A stretch of DNA of 64,000 bases from Candida dubliniensis CD36 (lineage: Eukaryota; Ascomycota; Pichiomycetes; Serinales; Debaryomycetaceae): assembly GCF_000026945.1 (NCBI RefSeq), contig NC_012862.1, forward strand, positions 1,790,501 through 1,854,500, written 5' to 3'. A program made the position numbers and the translations under genes. Of this stretch, positions 1 to 11,100 are shown piece after piece. The first letter of the stretch is position 1. Every line of letters begins with the position of its first letter. The notes beneath the pieces are model-generated. The model did not search any database and was not told where the DNA came from. It was given only the letters and a program-made list of their open reading frames with translations.

Positions 1-2696
1 GCAATATGTAATGTATATTATGCATAATTTTAATCTTAAACTTTAGTAACATGATAATATAATATAAAATAACATTTATCTGTTGATAAGAAACCAACAC
101 CAGAAGAAGAATATGCGTACCGCCCCCTTCCTTTTGCTACATATCAACTAATATAGAAAAGGCAAACGAGTCGAAACCTCAAACAACAATGTATGTTTCT
201 TTCTCTCTAAGATGTTACGATAATCTTTATATTTATAGTTCGAATGTGAAACACACATAAAACAATTACATTATTTGCTAAACAACATTGTGAGTCTATC
301 CATCCAATCATTTATCCCCCCCCCCCCTGGGGAAAGAAAGAGGGTTTTGTTAGTGTGGACAATAATGCAAACGAATTACAAGCAACAACCTCGATCAGAG
401 GTAATAGTTTTACTAGCAGACATCTGTGTATGTGTTACAATAACAAAACTATATTGTCTGGATAAATCGTATTTAATTATTGTTTTGTTAATTGTTGCTC
501 TGTTTCATCACGGTGGTGACGAAAAACGAACCTCCGCATCATGTTTTTGAGTTACCTGACAACAAATAGATAATGTGTTTCTAAATCTTTGTTTACTGTC
601 TGGAATAACAATGAAGAACACACAGCTTTGTAAAACAAGATAGACTACTTTATTCTCTGGTGATGATAAACACCAGAAGTTAAACTTAACTATAGTTGGT
701 TGGTTACAGTTTCACAATATAAAATTGTTATTAATGTGATGTTGTAAATCGGACAAATCATAAAACCAATTGTCAATAGTTTTTATAACTTAAACATAAA
801 TTGTCAGCAATCCAGATTTTAATTTTTATTTTAATTTTACTTTGGTTACATTATTATAACGATGCCAATACAACAACCATGGGAGTATTTGTTTCACAAC
901 ACATTCTGCATTAGAATCGAATCTTCTTTTCTTCAGTCCAATTTCAGTTTTTCGCATGTAAATTTTCTTTTTCCCACCCCCTCTTCACCCCCTCCACGCA
1001 CTACCACCACCCACCACCTCATCTCTCGTTCTCGGTTTTTCTTCACCCCCCTCCTTCAGAAGCCTCCCCTTTTTTTCTACCATATTTTTGCATTATGCAT
1101 TATGCATGTATTGTGCATATGCATAAAAAATAATAATTACTGAATAATAGAATTTTTGTTGTCTAAAATTTTTACTTGAAATACTCTTGATAATTAGGTA
1201 TTATTATATTCATGCAGCTTTCCCCCATTGGTGAAATTGGAATTGATTTCATGTTCGTTGTATTATTGTAACAAATATCAATTAAACGATCAGCCAAAAC
1301 AAATCAAGTGGTGATTTCTGTAGAACTTGGAGGACGACAAAAAGGTGGTTGAGCTTTAAAAAAACACCCATAAGATTTGCCAGATTTTGATGGTGATGCG
1401 AGGGAGAGACAGAAAAAGAAGGAAGAAAAACTAATTGTTGTTGCTGTTGTTGCTTGGAAGTATAAAGCATAAAGTTGCTTTCGTTGTTGAGAAAGGAAAT
1501 TGTTAGTGTATATATATAGAGAGAGATGTAGATATCGTAATAATTATGAATACAAGAAAATGAACGAACATGAACAAGAACAAATGCAAGTCTATCAACA
1601 GCAACAGAACACAAAATCCACAAATAGAAACAATAATTTTAGGTTTTAGACAATGCATGCATGAAAAGGAAGAATACTTTAATGTAGGAATTATTAAAAT
1701 TACTGATTTTCCTTTTCTTGCTTAAAGTGTGACAATAAATAATCATAATCAAACAATCAAATCATAGTAATAATAATAATAACAATAATATTATTATTAT
1801 TCTATTGGTATAATATAGTTAAATAGTTTAACAATGTCATAATAGTATATTACTGTTATTATTATTATTATTCTCTAATATTACACAAATGCATGATAAT
1901 AAGGATATTTTCCACTCTTTTTTTTTTCTTTACAATTGTTTGTCCCCCCATACACAATACTAAGAACAATGATTACTCACTAAACTAAATTTAGACTATG
2001 TGTATGAAGTGAATGCGCTTGATTAAGCCTTTTTTTTTTTTTTTTTTTTTGGTATGTTTAACTAATTGATTGAAGAATAGTAGTGACAATGTATACACAA
2101 AACAAAAATAAGAACACAATAAACAGAAGCAGAAGCAGAAGCACTAAATTGAAACATAAACAATTAAAAAAAAATAATAGTTTAATTTCACTAAAATATT
2201 TCAACAGATTAGACAAAATTCTAAAAACAAAAAAAGAGAGAGAAAACACACACCAATTACAACAACAACAAAATTAAAAAAGAAGAACAGCAAAAAAGAA
2301 AAAGAAGAATCCAATTTCAACAAAATTTTTTTCTTTTCTTTTTCTTTTTCTTTTTTATCAACCTCTTTTTCTTTCGATTTTCACTTCTTCATACGCTATA
2401 TCAATACATTTTTTTTTTTGATTAATCCATATCATTATCGACTATTCCTCGAATTAAGAATCTTGATTTTTTGCAACATTTGGAGTTTTGATTTAATACA
2501 AGGACCACAAACATTTATTGATATTTTCGAATTACATTGTATTTTTTAATATTTTCTTGTTACATCAGATTTACCTACACCCCTTCCTTCAATCACCATT
2601 GGCAAATTTGATTCAAATCCATTCACACTCCCCTCCTTCTCAGATTCAATATTACTCTTATACTTGAACTAACACGCAATCAATATCAATACATAA
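1..2696. other. 2.7-kb gene-free region upstream of TCC1
   Basis: No convincing gene is present; the short open frames are low-complexity. The stretch holds a run of ten C (about 318-327), ATGCAT repeats (about 1091-1125), an AAT/ATT microsatellite that can fold on itself (about 1768-1801), an ATT run (1855-1873), a T run of about 22 (2029-2050), and purine/pyrimidine-rich DNA from 2270 to 2400. It probably supplies a long promoter and 5' leader for TCC1 and possibly for a gene to the left of the window. This is inferred from position only. Confidence 0.5.
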
Positions 2697-4835
2697 ATGC
2701 CAGTATCACCAGTAATGACTAAATCAACTTCAACGGCTTCAACAACAGCCAATACTACTTCGTATGATACTGCTGCCACACAAACATGGATCACTTGTGG
2801 TGAATGTGCAACCACTTTAGGTTTAATTGTATCGGCCATCAAATCATTTGAAAGTGCCGTGAATAGAGATCCAGCAAATGCTACTGCTTTAGTTGGATTG
2901 TGTTCTTCCCTTAGGTTAAATGATATCAGTGTCAACGAAACAGTTGGATCACAAGCAGCCATTGAAAAATTGAATAAATCTCTTGAATCATTTCCAAGTT
3001 TATCCAAGGAAGCCAACATTTTCAAAGAATTGTGTGAATGTTATTTATTAGTTGGGTTAAATGATCAAGCTTATCAAGCAGTTCAATCTGCAATACAATT
3101 GGCTCCTCAAGACGCTTCACTATGGTTATTGAGTGCTCAGACCCTAATTAGAGCTGGTGCAAGAGCTCATGCCACTGGGAGTTTGGCCCACTGTTTATCA
3201 CTATTACCAGATGGCACATTTTCCCTGACTGATATTGAAACTGCCAGAGCTGCCCATGCCGAATTGGCAGCCATATCAGCTGCCGATGGTAACATAGAAC
3301 TCTCAATAAAAGAATTAAGAGCAACATTAGAATTACCTCCACCTCCATTATCGAGAATTGACGAGTATGTCGCGTTGGTTTGTGCATTGGCATCGGCTTT
3401 GGAACGTGACAATGATATTCTTGGTGCCATTAAAGTTTGTGAAGATGGAGAACTGGTGGTTGGCAATTCTCCAAGAATACTAATGTCCCATGCTTATCTA
3501 TTATTGTCGAATAGCAACACCAACGATAAGGACGGCGCTGCTCAACAAGCCATTAATTTATTGGCCAAAGTTGTTGATATAGACAATGAAAGTGCAGTAC
3601 AAGAGGGCAGTGACTTTTTACCCTGGTATTTATTGGGTAAAGCATATTCACATTCAGATCCTCGATCAGCCTATGATTCTTATCAAGTTGCATTGCGTTG
3701 TGCTTCTAATTGTTCAATTATTTGGCTAGCTGTGGGTAAATTGTATTTGGAGTTGAAACAATTGAAAGATGCTTTAGAAGCATATTCTCAAGCATTGAAA
3801 CTACAATTGGGAGACGGCTCCAATGGCACCGCTACTGCCTGGGATGGATTAAGTTGTGTTTATGAAAGATGTGAAGATCAATTGATGGATGCATGTGATG
3901 CTTGTAACAGAGCAGCAGTATGTTTCAAAGCCATGGGTGACATTAAGAGTTGTCGCTTCTTTGAAGATAGAGCCATTGCCTTAGAAAAGGCTTCTAAAAA
4001 AGAGGGACCAATGTTGAGTTTAAGGGATCCACCCGACGTCCCAACTTTTTTGATCAGAGATATTGTTGCATTGGCACCCAATGAAAGAATTTCATTTACT
4101 CAACAGCAACTACAAGCTCAACAACAGGCTCAGCAACGTGCCCAAGAACAGGCTCAACAGCAACAAGCACAACAGCAACAGCAACAACAACAAGCACAAC
4201 AAGCGCAGCAACAACAACAACAAGCACAACAACAAGCGCAGCAACAACAACAAGCTCAAAAATCGCAGCATATACAACAACAGAATCATAATCAATCACC
4301 TGTACCCCCACAACATCAAGAAACAGCTAGAAATAGTCCTCAAGTACCAATTCAAACTCCGCAACAACCACCAGTTCAATACCAAGGTCCAGCACCACCA
4401 CCACAATTACCACCTCATCAACAGTATCTTTATCCTATACCAAAGAATTCGCCACGCCAACCACAATTATCAACTCCACAAATTCAACATTCCTGGTCTC
4501 CTCAACCCCAACATCTTCAACATCTTCAACAATCGCCACATCAAACTCAACAACAACAACAACAACAACAACAGCAGCAGCAGCAACCTGGTCCTCATCA
4601 ACAGCAACAACAATTCTTTTACCCACCTCCACCACTTGGTCCAGGACAACCACAACCAAATGGAGGACCACATCGTTCGCCCATGAACCCCCCACAAATG
4701 ATTCCTGCAGGTGGTGGCCCTTATGCTATGGGTCCAGGAGGTCCCAACAATGGTGCCCCTGGCTATTACAACTATGTATCTGTTCCTGGCAGTGTACAAA
4801 ACCTGCAATATTCATCACCAAACTGGAGAAGATAG
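2697..4835 (+). CDS. TCC1: Tup1-complex TPR corepressor (Tcc1, divergent Ssn6/Cyc8-like)
   Basis: 712 aa. Residues about 30-440 form TPR-like helical repeats. The segment with WYLLGKAY, AYDSYQVAL, DALEAYSQALKL and WDGLSCVYE aligns with the last TPRs of yeast Ssn6/Cyc8, including the conserved 'DACDACNRAA' region. From about residue 467 the protein is almost pure Q/QA, then P/Q-rich, ending in a Gly/Pro/Asn tail. Ssn6 itself is larger and has canonical TPRs, so this fits the C. albicans Tup1 partner Tcc1, known to bind Tup1 and repress filamentation genes, better than the true SSN6. It would act in the nucleus. The first ATG follows a 2.7-kb leader region. The (CAA)n tract is likely length-polymorphic. 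The assignment rests on length, architecture and neighbourhood. Confidence 0.82.
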   Translation: MPVSPVMTKSTSTASTTANTTSYDTAATQTWITCGECATTLGLIVSAIKSFESAVNRDPANATALVGLCSSLRLNDISVNETVGSQAAIEKLNKSLESFPSLSKEANIFKELCECYLLVGLNDQAYQAVQSAIQLAPQDASLWLLSAQTLIRAGARAHATGSLAHCLSLLPDGTFSLTDIETARAAHAELAAISAADGNIELSIKELRATLELPPPPLSRIDEYVALVCALASALERDNDILGAIKVCEDGELVVGNSPRILMSHAYLLLSNSNTNDKDGAAQQAINLLAKVVDIDNESAVQEGSDFLPWYLLGKAYSHSDPRSAYDSYQVALRCASNCSIIWLAVGKLYLELKQLKDALEAYSQALKLQLGDGSNGTATAWDGLSCVYERCEDQLMDACDACNRAAVCFKAMGDIKSCRFFEDRAIALEKASKKEGPMLSLRDPPDVPTFLIRDIVALAPNERISFTQQQLQAQQQAQQRAQEQAQQQQAQQQQQQQQAQQAQQQQQQAQQQAQQQQQAQKSQHIQQQNHNQSPVPPQHQETARNSPQVPIQTPQQPPVQYQGPAPPPQLPPHQQYLYPIPKNSPRQPQLSTPQIQHSWSPQPQHLQHLQQSPHQTQQQQQQQQQQQQQPGPHQQQQQFFYPPPPLGPGQPQPNGGPHRSPMNPPQMIPAGGGPYAMGPGGPNNGAPGYYNYVSVPGSVQNLQYSSPNWRR
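4100..4600 (+). repeat. CAA/CAG/GCA glutamine-alanine coding microsatellite
   Basis: Interrupted CAA, CAG and GCA/GCG/GCT codons encode the Q/A tract of TCC1 (about 4100-4265), with a second, purer CAA/CAG run at about 4547-4587. Such tracts commonly vary in length between alleles. Confidence 0.85.
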
Positions 4836-4988
4836 ATACAATAGCAACCATTTAAACAACCAGAGGAGAGGATGTGTTTTATTTATTTATTTACGAATTA
4901 GTTTCTGTTGACTTTAAAAGTGTATATGGTGTTCCTGTCTTTTTTTTTTTTTGCGATCACGAACTTATATATAATTCTGTATATTTAT

Positions 4989-5852
4989 TTATTCTTTAAT
5001 GATACTTATAAAATCGTGCCAAGTACCAACATTCAAATTATCTCGTAGACCAGATTTATCAAATATTTCAACAATTTTTGAACCTTCAATAGCACATGGG
5101 ATATCGACGTTTAATAATGGCAATAAATCAGTTCCACTATCACCAATATACATAATCACACAGTCTTTTTCTTCTTGACGTTGTTTCACAATATCCAATT
5201 TATCTTGTGATGTTCTAATTGTGTATCTTGATTTATCCCATAATCCCGTCGTAGCTATTCCCGTCTTTGTCTTTTCATTATTACCATGGAAGCTCAATTC
5301 ATTAGTGATGATATCATTCACCATTAATCCATTATTATCAAGACATTGTTTAATGAAAATACTTGTCCAATTGGCACTAACAATAATTATTGGGATATTT
5401 AGATCTTGACAATGTTTGACAAATTGACTAAACCCAGGTCGGAGTTTTATTTTATCGTTGTTCCTGTTAACATAATTTTGGAAATCTTGTTGAGTCAAAC
5501 CTTGGAATATTTTTGATTGTTCAATTAGCTCAATTGATTGGTTTTCCACGATGGATAATTCATTCTGAAATTTGATTTGCTGAGATAAATAATTAGAACG
5601 GTCAATACTATTTGTTGTGGAGTTTGGGAAAATAAATGAGTTTTTCAAACTGGTGTAGTTTTGATTATATAATTCCACAAATTTTGCAAATGGTGGTAAT
5701 ACTCTTTGTTGTTGTTTTGAATAAGGTACTTCTGCAACGTATTTAATTGTGTCTTCCTCTGTTATCGTCTCATCCCAATCGCTGATAACTAATGTTGGTC
5801 GTGGATGTTTCATAATCTGCTTTAATAATGATTTCGATAAAATTGATTTCAT
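4989..5852 (-). CDS. HAD-superfamily phosphatase-like protein (YCR015C/CTO1-like)
   Basis: 287 aa from the ATG at 5852; the further upstream in-frame start is only TTG. Motif I is DWDETIT near residues 25-31, with nucleophile Asp and acid/base Asp spaced DxD. Motif II is probably the 'IIIVSANWTS' segment. Motif III/IV is 'MYIGDSGTDLLPLL', the usual Mg-binding acidic loop. This is the domain order of a complete soluble HAD phosphatase. Size and motifs resemble S. cerevisiae YCR015C/Cto1. In S. cerevisiae that gene neighbours YCR016W, whose likely homologue lies 1.4 kb to the right here, which supports the assignment. The substrate is unknown. It is convergent with TCC1 (153 bp apart). Confidence 0.7.
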   Translation of the reverse strand: MKSILSKSLLKQIMKHPRPTLVISDWDETITEEDTIKYVAEVPYSKQQQRVLPPFAKFVELYNQNYTSLKNSFIFPNSTTNSIDRSNYLSQQIKFQNELSIVENQSIELIEQSKIFQGLTQQDFQNYVNRNNDKIKLRPGFSQFVKHCQDLNIPIIIVSANWTSIFIKQCLDNNGLMVNDIITNELSFHGNNEKTKTGIATTGLWDKSRYTIRTSQDKLDIVKQRQEEKDCVIMYIGDSGTDLLPLLNVDIPCAIEGSKIVEIFDKSGLRDNLNVGTWHDFISIIKE

Positions 5853-6082
5853 TGTATAAACCAAATATCATGAGATAATTATGATTTAGTTCTTAAGTTT
5901 TAATACGGTGGGGAAGAGAGAACCAAAAAAAAAAGGCATAAAAAGAGTTTTAAGGGGGGAGCGATGTGAAGAGTCAATCAATTTAAAATCCTTTTTTTTT
6001 TTTGGATTTTTTTTGATCTTTTCTCTTCTTGGTTTTCTTTTTCTAGAATACCAACAATCACAACTTATCAATAATAATTACC

Positions 6083-6352
6083 ATGAGTCAAGATAAAAAA
6101 GAATTTGGTCAATTGGGTGACATTAAAAAACAAATTGATGAAAAATACAGTCATTTATCTGCTGCTGAAAGAGAGAAATTGGTAATTGGCAAAGTTGAAG
6201 GGAAATTGGGGAAAGTTGAAGGTAAATTAGGTAAGACTGAAGGAAATTTAGGTAAAGTTGAGGGCAAATTGGGTAAAACTGAGGGTAACTTGGGTAAGAC
6301 TGAAGGTAATTTGGGAAAATTTGAAGGTGATTCTCAACCTAAAAAGAATTGA
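6083..6352 (+). CDS. Small protein with tandem heptapeptide repeats, unknown function
   Basis: 89 aa. A 34-residue Lys/Glu-rich head precedes seven imperfect copies of a seven-residue unit of the type G-K-[V/T]-E-G-[K/N]-L (residues about 35-84), ending in a polar tail. The repeats have a hydrophobic position every seven residues with alternating K/E, suggesting an amphipathic helix or a flexible hydrophilic LEA-like chain. The codons of the copies differ at third positions (ggg/ggt/ggc/gga, ttg/tta), so the protein pattern rather than the DNA is conserved, which supports a real gene. It may resemble CsbD/hydrophilin-type stress proteins, but no firm family is recognised. The ATG follows a T-rich leader. 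Confidence 0.6.
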   Translation: MSQDKKEFGQLGDIKKQIDEKYSHLSAAEREKLVIGKVEGKLGKVEGKLGKTEGNLGKVEGKLGKTEGNLGKTEGNLGKFEGDSQPKKN

Positions 6353-6582
6353 AGAATGATCCACCTAACAAATTACTGTTTATGGTAAATTAATCTCAAT
6401 TTTTTTCCTTGCCCCATTTTTACTAATTGAAGTAATCTTTAAACCCAAATAATAATAATACTATATTATATGTCGACGTGATCTGTAGATAGTAACAATC
6501 AATATATATAGTTTAAGGAATGCATTTTTTTTTTTATTGTTTTTTCTGGATTTTTGAATTGATCAAAACTATTTCCAACAAT

Positions 6583-6909
6583 ATGTCAACGCCAAATAAC
6601 AACGAAGACAAACCAGACTCTTCCAAAGATTTCGATATAAACGATTTAGCTAAACTTGAAAATATTACTCAGAAGGTTCTTGATCCCAACAATGAAAATC
6701 CTCATATGGGCGAATACATCAAGGGTACCTTTTCTTACATTGCCAATGCTATGATTAAAATGCAAACCACTAATGATAGACAGGCCACTGCTAAAGAAAT
6801 TGCTGATGATTTGACTCAAAAGTTTGACAACTGGGTCAAGAATAGAGAAGAAGCTAAAGACAACCAAACTGAAAACACTACGTCCAACAAAACAGAAGAA
6901 TCAAAATAG
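6583..6909 (+). CDS. Small hydrophilic protein, unknown function
   Basis: 108 aa from the ATG at 6583. An in-frame upstream ATG at 6520 would only add a Phe-rich translation of a T-run and is unlikely. Acidic Asn/Asp/Ser-rich ends flank a predicted helical core (residues about 18-88: 'INDLAKLENITQKVL', 'GEYIKGTFSYIANAMIKM', 'IADDLTQKFDNWV'). No signal peptide or membrane segment. I do not recognise the family. It lies in the same direction as its neighbours, with a 230-bp spacer after the heptad-repeat gene and 365 bp before the next gene. Confidence 0.55.
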   Translation: MSTPNNNEDKPDSSKDFDINDLAKLENITQKVLDPNNENPHMGEYIKGTFSYIANAMIKMQTTNDRQATAKEIADDLTQKFDNWVKNREEAKDNQTENTTSNKTEESK

Positions 6910-7274
6910 GCTAGAATGTTCACAATCCTTATATCCATTACAAGTGACTATTAATTCATAACGGACTCAAACCATGTATATGTCAATTTAGCAAGTGGTC
7001 GAAGTAAACATATAGCTGTGATTCTCAGCTAAATGTGATAAATATATATACCTCTTGCAGCTCTACAACAATATATATAATAGATTAAATTTGTATATTT
7101 TGGTTAGTTAAACAAAAAGAAAATGGAGTGAAAGAAGGTGGTGAAAATTTTCTTACTGAAAAAGGTTTTTTCTTTGATGGGTTTGTTTCTCTTTTTTGTT
7201 TTTTTTTTTGGGCTCATCAGAAACCCTCTTTCTCATCTCACATATTTTATTTGTAAACCACTATAGAATACACA
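6910..7274. other. Intergenic region and promoter of the WKF-domain gene
   Basis: 365 bp without a gene. It contains TATATATA-like stretches (7040-7080) and, near the 3' end, RRPE- and PAC-like motifs listed separately. Confidence 0.5.
7142..7240 (+). promoter_or_regulatory. RRPE-like and PAC-like ribosome-biogenesis promoter motifs
   Basis: TGAAAATTTTC at 7142-7152 matches the rRNA-processing element core. GCTCATC (7212-7218) and CTCATCTCA (7232-7240) resemble the PAC element read on the opposite strand. Both motif types are known to mark ribosome-biogenesis genes in Candida and Saccharomyces. They sit 35-135 bp before the ATG of a ribosome-biogenesis gene. Confidence 0.5.
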
Positions 7275-7934
7275 ATGAGTTCGGTGCCTGCTTGGAAACG
7301 TGCTGGTTTAAGTGTCAAAGCTCAACAACAACAAGAAGATGACGACTCATTGACCACTAAAAGAATTGAAAATGCCGACTTAACAGTTAAGGAAATTAAA
7401 AAAATCAGTAATAAAAGAAAACTTCAAGATGACACCAAACATAAATCTAAAAAACCTCCAAAACGTATCAAACTACCCAAGAGTGAAAGACCGCCACCTC
7501 CGGTAAAAGATCAGTTGACATATCTCAAGCAATTTGTGGATGATAAAGAGAATTGGAAATTCAATAAACTGAAACAAAATTGGATTTTGAAGAATATCAA
7601 GAACATCCCTGAAGACTATGAAGGTGCATTAGTATCGTACTTGGGTACTCTCCAAGGTGGTTCTCGTGATCGAATTATTCCTGAACTAAAAGAAGTGATA
7701 TCAAAGTGGAACACCCAATACGAGGAGGCAGAAAGAAAAATTGAAGAGCAATTGACTAAAAAAATAGAAAATGAAACTGGCAAAGATACTGAAAACGACA
7801 AAAACGAAAAGAAGAAAGAAGAAAAAGAAGAAAAAGAAGAAGCAAAAGATGCAGTTGACTTGGAGTATGCACTCAGGTGTAAAGCTATTCTATCTAAATT
7901 AATTGAGGAAGATATAGAAGTAAAAGGTCAATAG
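7275..7934 (+). CDS. RBP95: WKF-domain 60S ribosome-biogenesis factor (Rbp95/YCR016W-like)
   Basis: 219 aa. A basic N-terminus (Lys/Arg-rich, residues 30-75, likely nucleolar targeting) precedes a WKF domain at about 80-150, with the signature 'DKENWKFNKLKQNWILKN' and the following 'GALVSYLGTLQGGSRDRII'. A Lys/Glu coiled coil follows (about 150-190). The family (human C7orf50, yeast YCR016W/Rbp95) associates with pre-60S particles and 25S rRNA. The nearby Cto1-like gene recalls the YCR015C-YCR016W pair in S. cerevisiae. The RRPE/PAC-like promoter fits the role. Confidence 0.75.
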   Translation: MSSVPAWKRAGLSVKAQQQQEDDDSLTTKRIENADLTVKEIKKISNKRKLQDDTKHKSKKPPKRIKLPKSERPPPPVKDQLTYLKQFVDDKENWKFNKLKQNWILKNIKNIPEDYEGALVSYLGTLQGGSRDRIIPELKEVISKWNTQYEEAERKIEEQLTKKIENETGKDTENDKNEKKKEEKEEKEEAKDAVDLEYALRCKAILSKLIEEDIEVKGQ

Positions 7935-8141
7935 TATGATAGGATTATAGAATTTGTTTGTAAAATAGTCCTAACAATGTATTTTTGAAATGAATGTGAG
8001 ACAATCCAAACCACCAAAAAAAGGAATCAACACACGTACTTTCTGAACTTTCAAACAAACTTAACCATTTTCTACACACCTTTTTTTTTTTTACCTATTT
8101 ACTCTTATCAATTCCACTTTCCCAAACATAAACAATTGACC

Positions 8142-11100
8142 ATGCATGATATTAATTTCAACGTATTGAAAGATAGGGCAATGGACGTTGACCCAGATAT
8201 TAGGTTCATGGCATTAGAGGATTTGAGAAAGTTTTTGCAGGATGAATCAGCAGCCTTGACGAGAACTACCCTTAATCATTCGTTAGAAAACTTCTTCCCC
8301 ATATTACTCAGCATGTTAAATGACCAAAACCCAGACGTCCAGAGCCAAGCAATAAAATCATTTGAGCCAATGGTCAGATACTTGTCAAATGAGACTTTTT
8401 TAAAATTGGTCAAGAAATTATTTGCCTTGGTTCAAAAAAGCAATTCTTCAACAGGCAATGTTACAGGGTTGAAGAGTTTTACAGTTTCGGTTCCTAATAT
8501 TGCTCTTCGTTCCTTATTTGCTCAATCAAACTCAAGAGACAAGTCTGAGTTTGTGTCCGACAAATTGTCAAATTCAAACTATCGATTTGACTCTCGTTTG
8601 GCAAGATCTATTATGGATTATCTTATCCCTCAGATAGTTGACAATCCTGTAACCATTGATTCAATTGAGTTGCTAATTGATTTAGTAACAGAAATTGGAT
8701 ATGTTTTGACGCAAGATGAGTTGTTAAACTTGTCACTTTATTTAACTAAAGTAGCCATGTCTGAAACTGGACTTATTGGCAAAAAATCTATGGTGGCATT
8801 GGAAAGAGTCGTTGCCTTAGTGCGTACTGATGTTGTGGTTAACAAATTATTGGCCCACATTAATGAACTGGTTCAGCCAACCAAACTATTTGTTACTTTC
8901 CAATTGTATTCTGTTTGTTTGAAGCGTGGAATAAAACCAAACTCTATTGATTCCATTTACAATACCATAACATCAAATTTAAAAATTGAAGCAACCAAAG
9001 ACGACGAAGATGATTTGGATTTTGATAATTTAGTCAAAGAGAACTCATTAAAAGATGAAGCACTTACCACTCTTATTGATTTGGTTTCACAGAATTTCTT
9101 GCCAGTTGAATTCAAAAATACTGTAATTGCGTTAACAAAGAGCTATGTAAACTATAATCCATTAGCACAAGATGAAGACTTTGTCGATGATGACGAAGAA
9201 GATATTTCTTTTAGTGACGATGAACAGGAAGAAGAAGATGACGATGAGAACGATGGATCCTGGAAATTGAGGGCTAAAGCAACAATTTTGGCTAGATCAC
9301 TTCTTAAGAGTTTCCCAGATACACTTGAGCTTCTTTCGAGGGGAGTGTTGCCTGTACTTTCATTTGCTGATTCCAACGATCAAGTGGTTTCTGAGGCCAT
9401 CAAAAGTAGTATTGCTATAGTGAATTCGACTTCTCCAAGGGATTCAAGTAATGTAAGCGTGCTTATCCCAATAATAGCTGAGCGTATGAAGCTTGCTAAT
9501 GAGACACAAGTTCCGCTCTTCCTCAAGCTCGTTGAAAGCTTGAACCGCTTTGATAATACTGCCTTGGTGGTTGAACTATTTGAAATTTTGAAAAACAGAA
9601 AATTGATTACGTCAGGATCATTTGACTATTTGCAATTCTATTGCAGTACTTTGAAATTCCATGATAACTTGCCACCACAAGTGATTGAACGGATGTCATC
9701 AGATTTTATCAAAAACCTTGATGATAAATCGTTTAATATGATCACAGATAGTATTAAATGTTTGAGTTTATTATTTCACCAAGACAGTTTCAAGGAATTG
9801 GACACCATTGTGGACTTATTGATACACAAAGTTGAAGACAGTAAAAAGTATCCTAGTGACTTGGTACGTCAATCCATTATTGCTTTGGGTGAGGCATACG
9901 GTAGAGCAGATAACAAAAAGATTTTAAACGTATTCAAACATTCAATTGAGTATGAAGGAACAAGCAAGACGACAATAGATGTTTTAACTCAGATCTATTC
10001 TACTGATATCCCATCAGACTACTCATATTTGATTCTTAAAAAATTGAGTACATCAATTATGTCTAGTAATGAGGCCACCTCCGTGGCATCTTTGTTGCTC
10101 ATGAACAAAATTTTTGAAAGATTGCCTTCAGGAGATTTTGATGACACTGCAGGAAATCTTGTTTTGTTACTAGGTGTGACAAACAAAGCCAACTATGAAT
10201 GTATTTTTCATATTTTGATAAAATTGGTTGATACTGTTTTGCAAGAAAAATATCGGACACCTTTAATAAAAACGATTGTCAAATTAGTTAATGAAGGGAA
10301 AATTGAAGTCACCGACAATTCATTCTTTCAATTTATAACAACAGCTTGTAAACAAATTCCTGACTTTTACGATTTTTTTGAGCAGAATCTCAACTTGAAT
10401 TCTGAACTTAGTGCTAAGATTTTAGCAATTTGTGCAACACAAAACAAACTTGAAAACAAGATTATGGCAAGAAGAGAAGAATTTCAAAACTATTACAATA
10501 CCAACATCAATGATGATCGACTTGCATTTGATATTTTATTCCTTGGTTATGTGGGAACACACATTGAGGTAAAAGAATTAGATGTTCAAACTTTGATTGG
10601 GGTTTTGAACAATTCCCAGCTTACTAATGACGACAATATTCTGGCAGCGTCTACAGCCTTGGGATTAATTGCTCAGAAGCATATTGACTCAGCTGTCCCC
10701 ATTGTATTGAATGCCTATGAAACCAGCGACAAGACAATTATCAGAGGGTCTTTAGTTGATTCGTTAAGTATTGCTGCTGATGCCTGTACTGAGGACCAAA
10801 AAAGAGTTATCTGGAACAAAGTATTCAATTTCCCGGTTGAGTTTGGTCATGAAGTAATTACAGAACTCAAAAAATCAGGGGAATTATTGGGTAAGATTGC
10901 TGTTGTCGATGAGCTCACAATCAAAACCGACAATTTAAAGACAACTTATCTTATTCTTGTCATCACAAAATCTTTACTCAATAATCTTGAAGCAACAAAA
11001 GTTAACAATACCTTATTGGATTCGTTGATCAAATCGTCAATTGACTGGCTTAGCATTGTGAATATTGATATCAGACAAATTGTTGTTGGCAATCTACTCA

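Noticed and set aside
862..1143. Open frame of 93 codons upstream of TCC1
   Set aside because: Translation is Phe/Pro/Thr/His-rich from pyrimidine tracts, with no conserved features; typical chance ORF in low-complexity DNA.
4063..4686. 207-codon Asn-rich frame inside TCC1
   Set aside because: Frame-shifted reading of the CAA/CAG tract of TCC1; asparagine and leucine/valine shadow ORFs arise automatically there.
2697..4835. Calling the first gene SSN6/CYC8
   Set aside because: TPRs are too diverged and the protein too short for Ssn6; the Tcc1 identity fits length, neighbourhood and the known Tup1-binding paralogue better.
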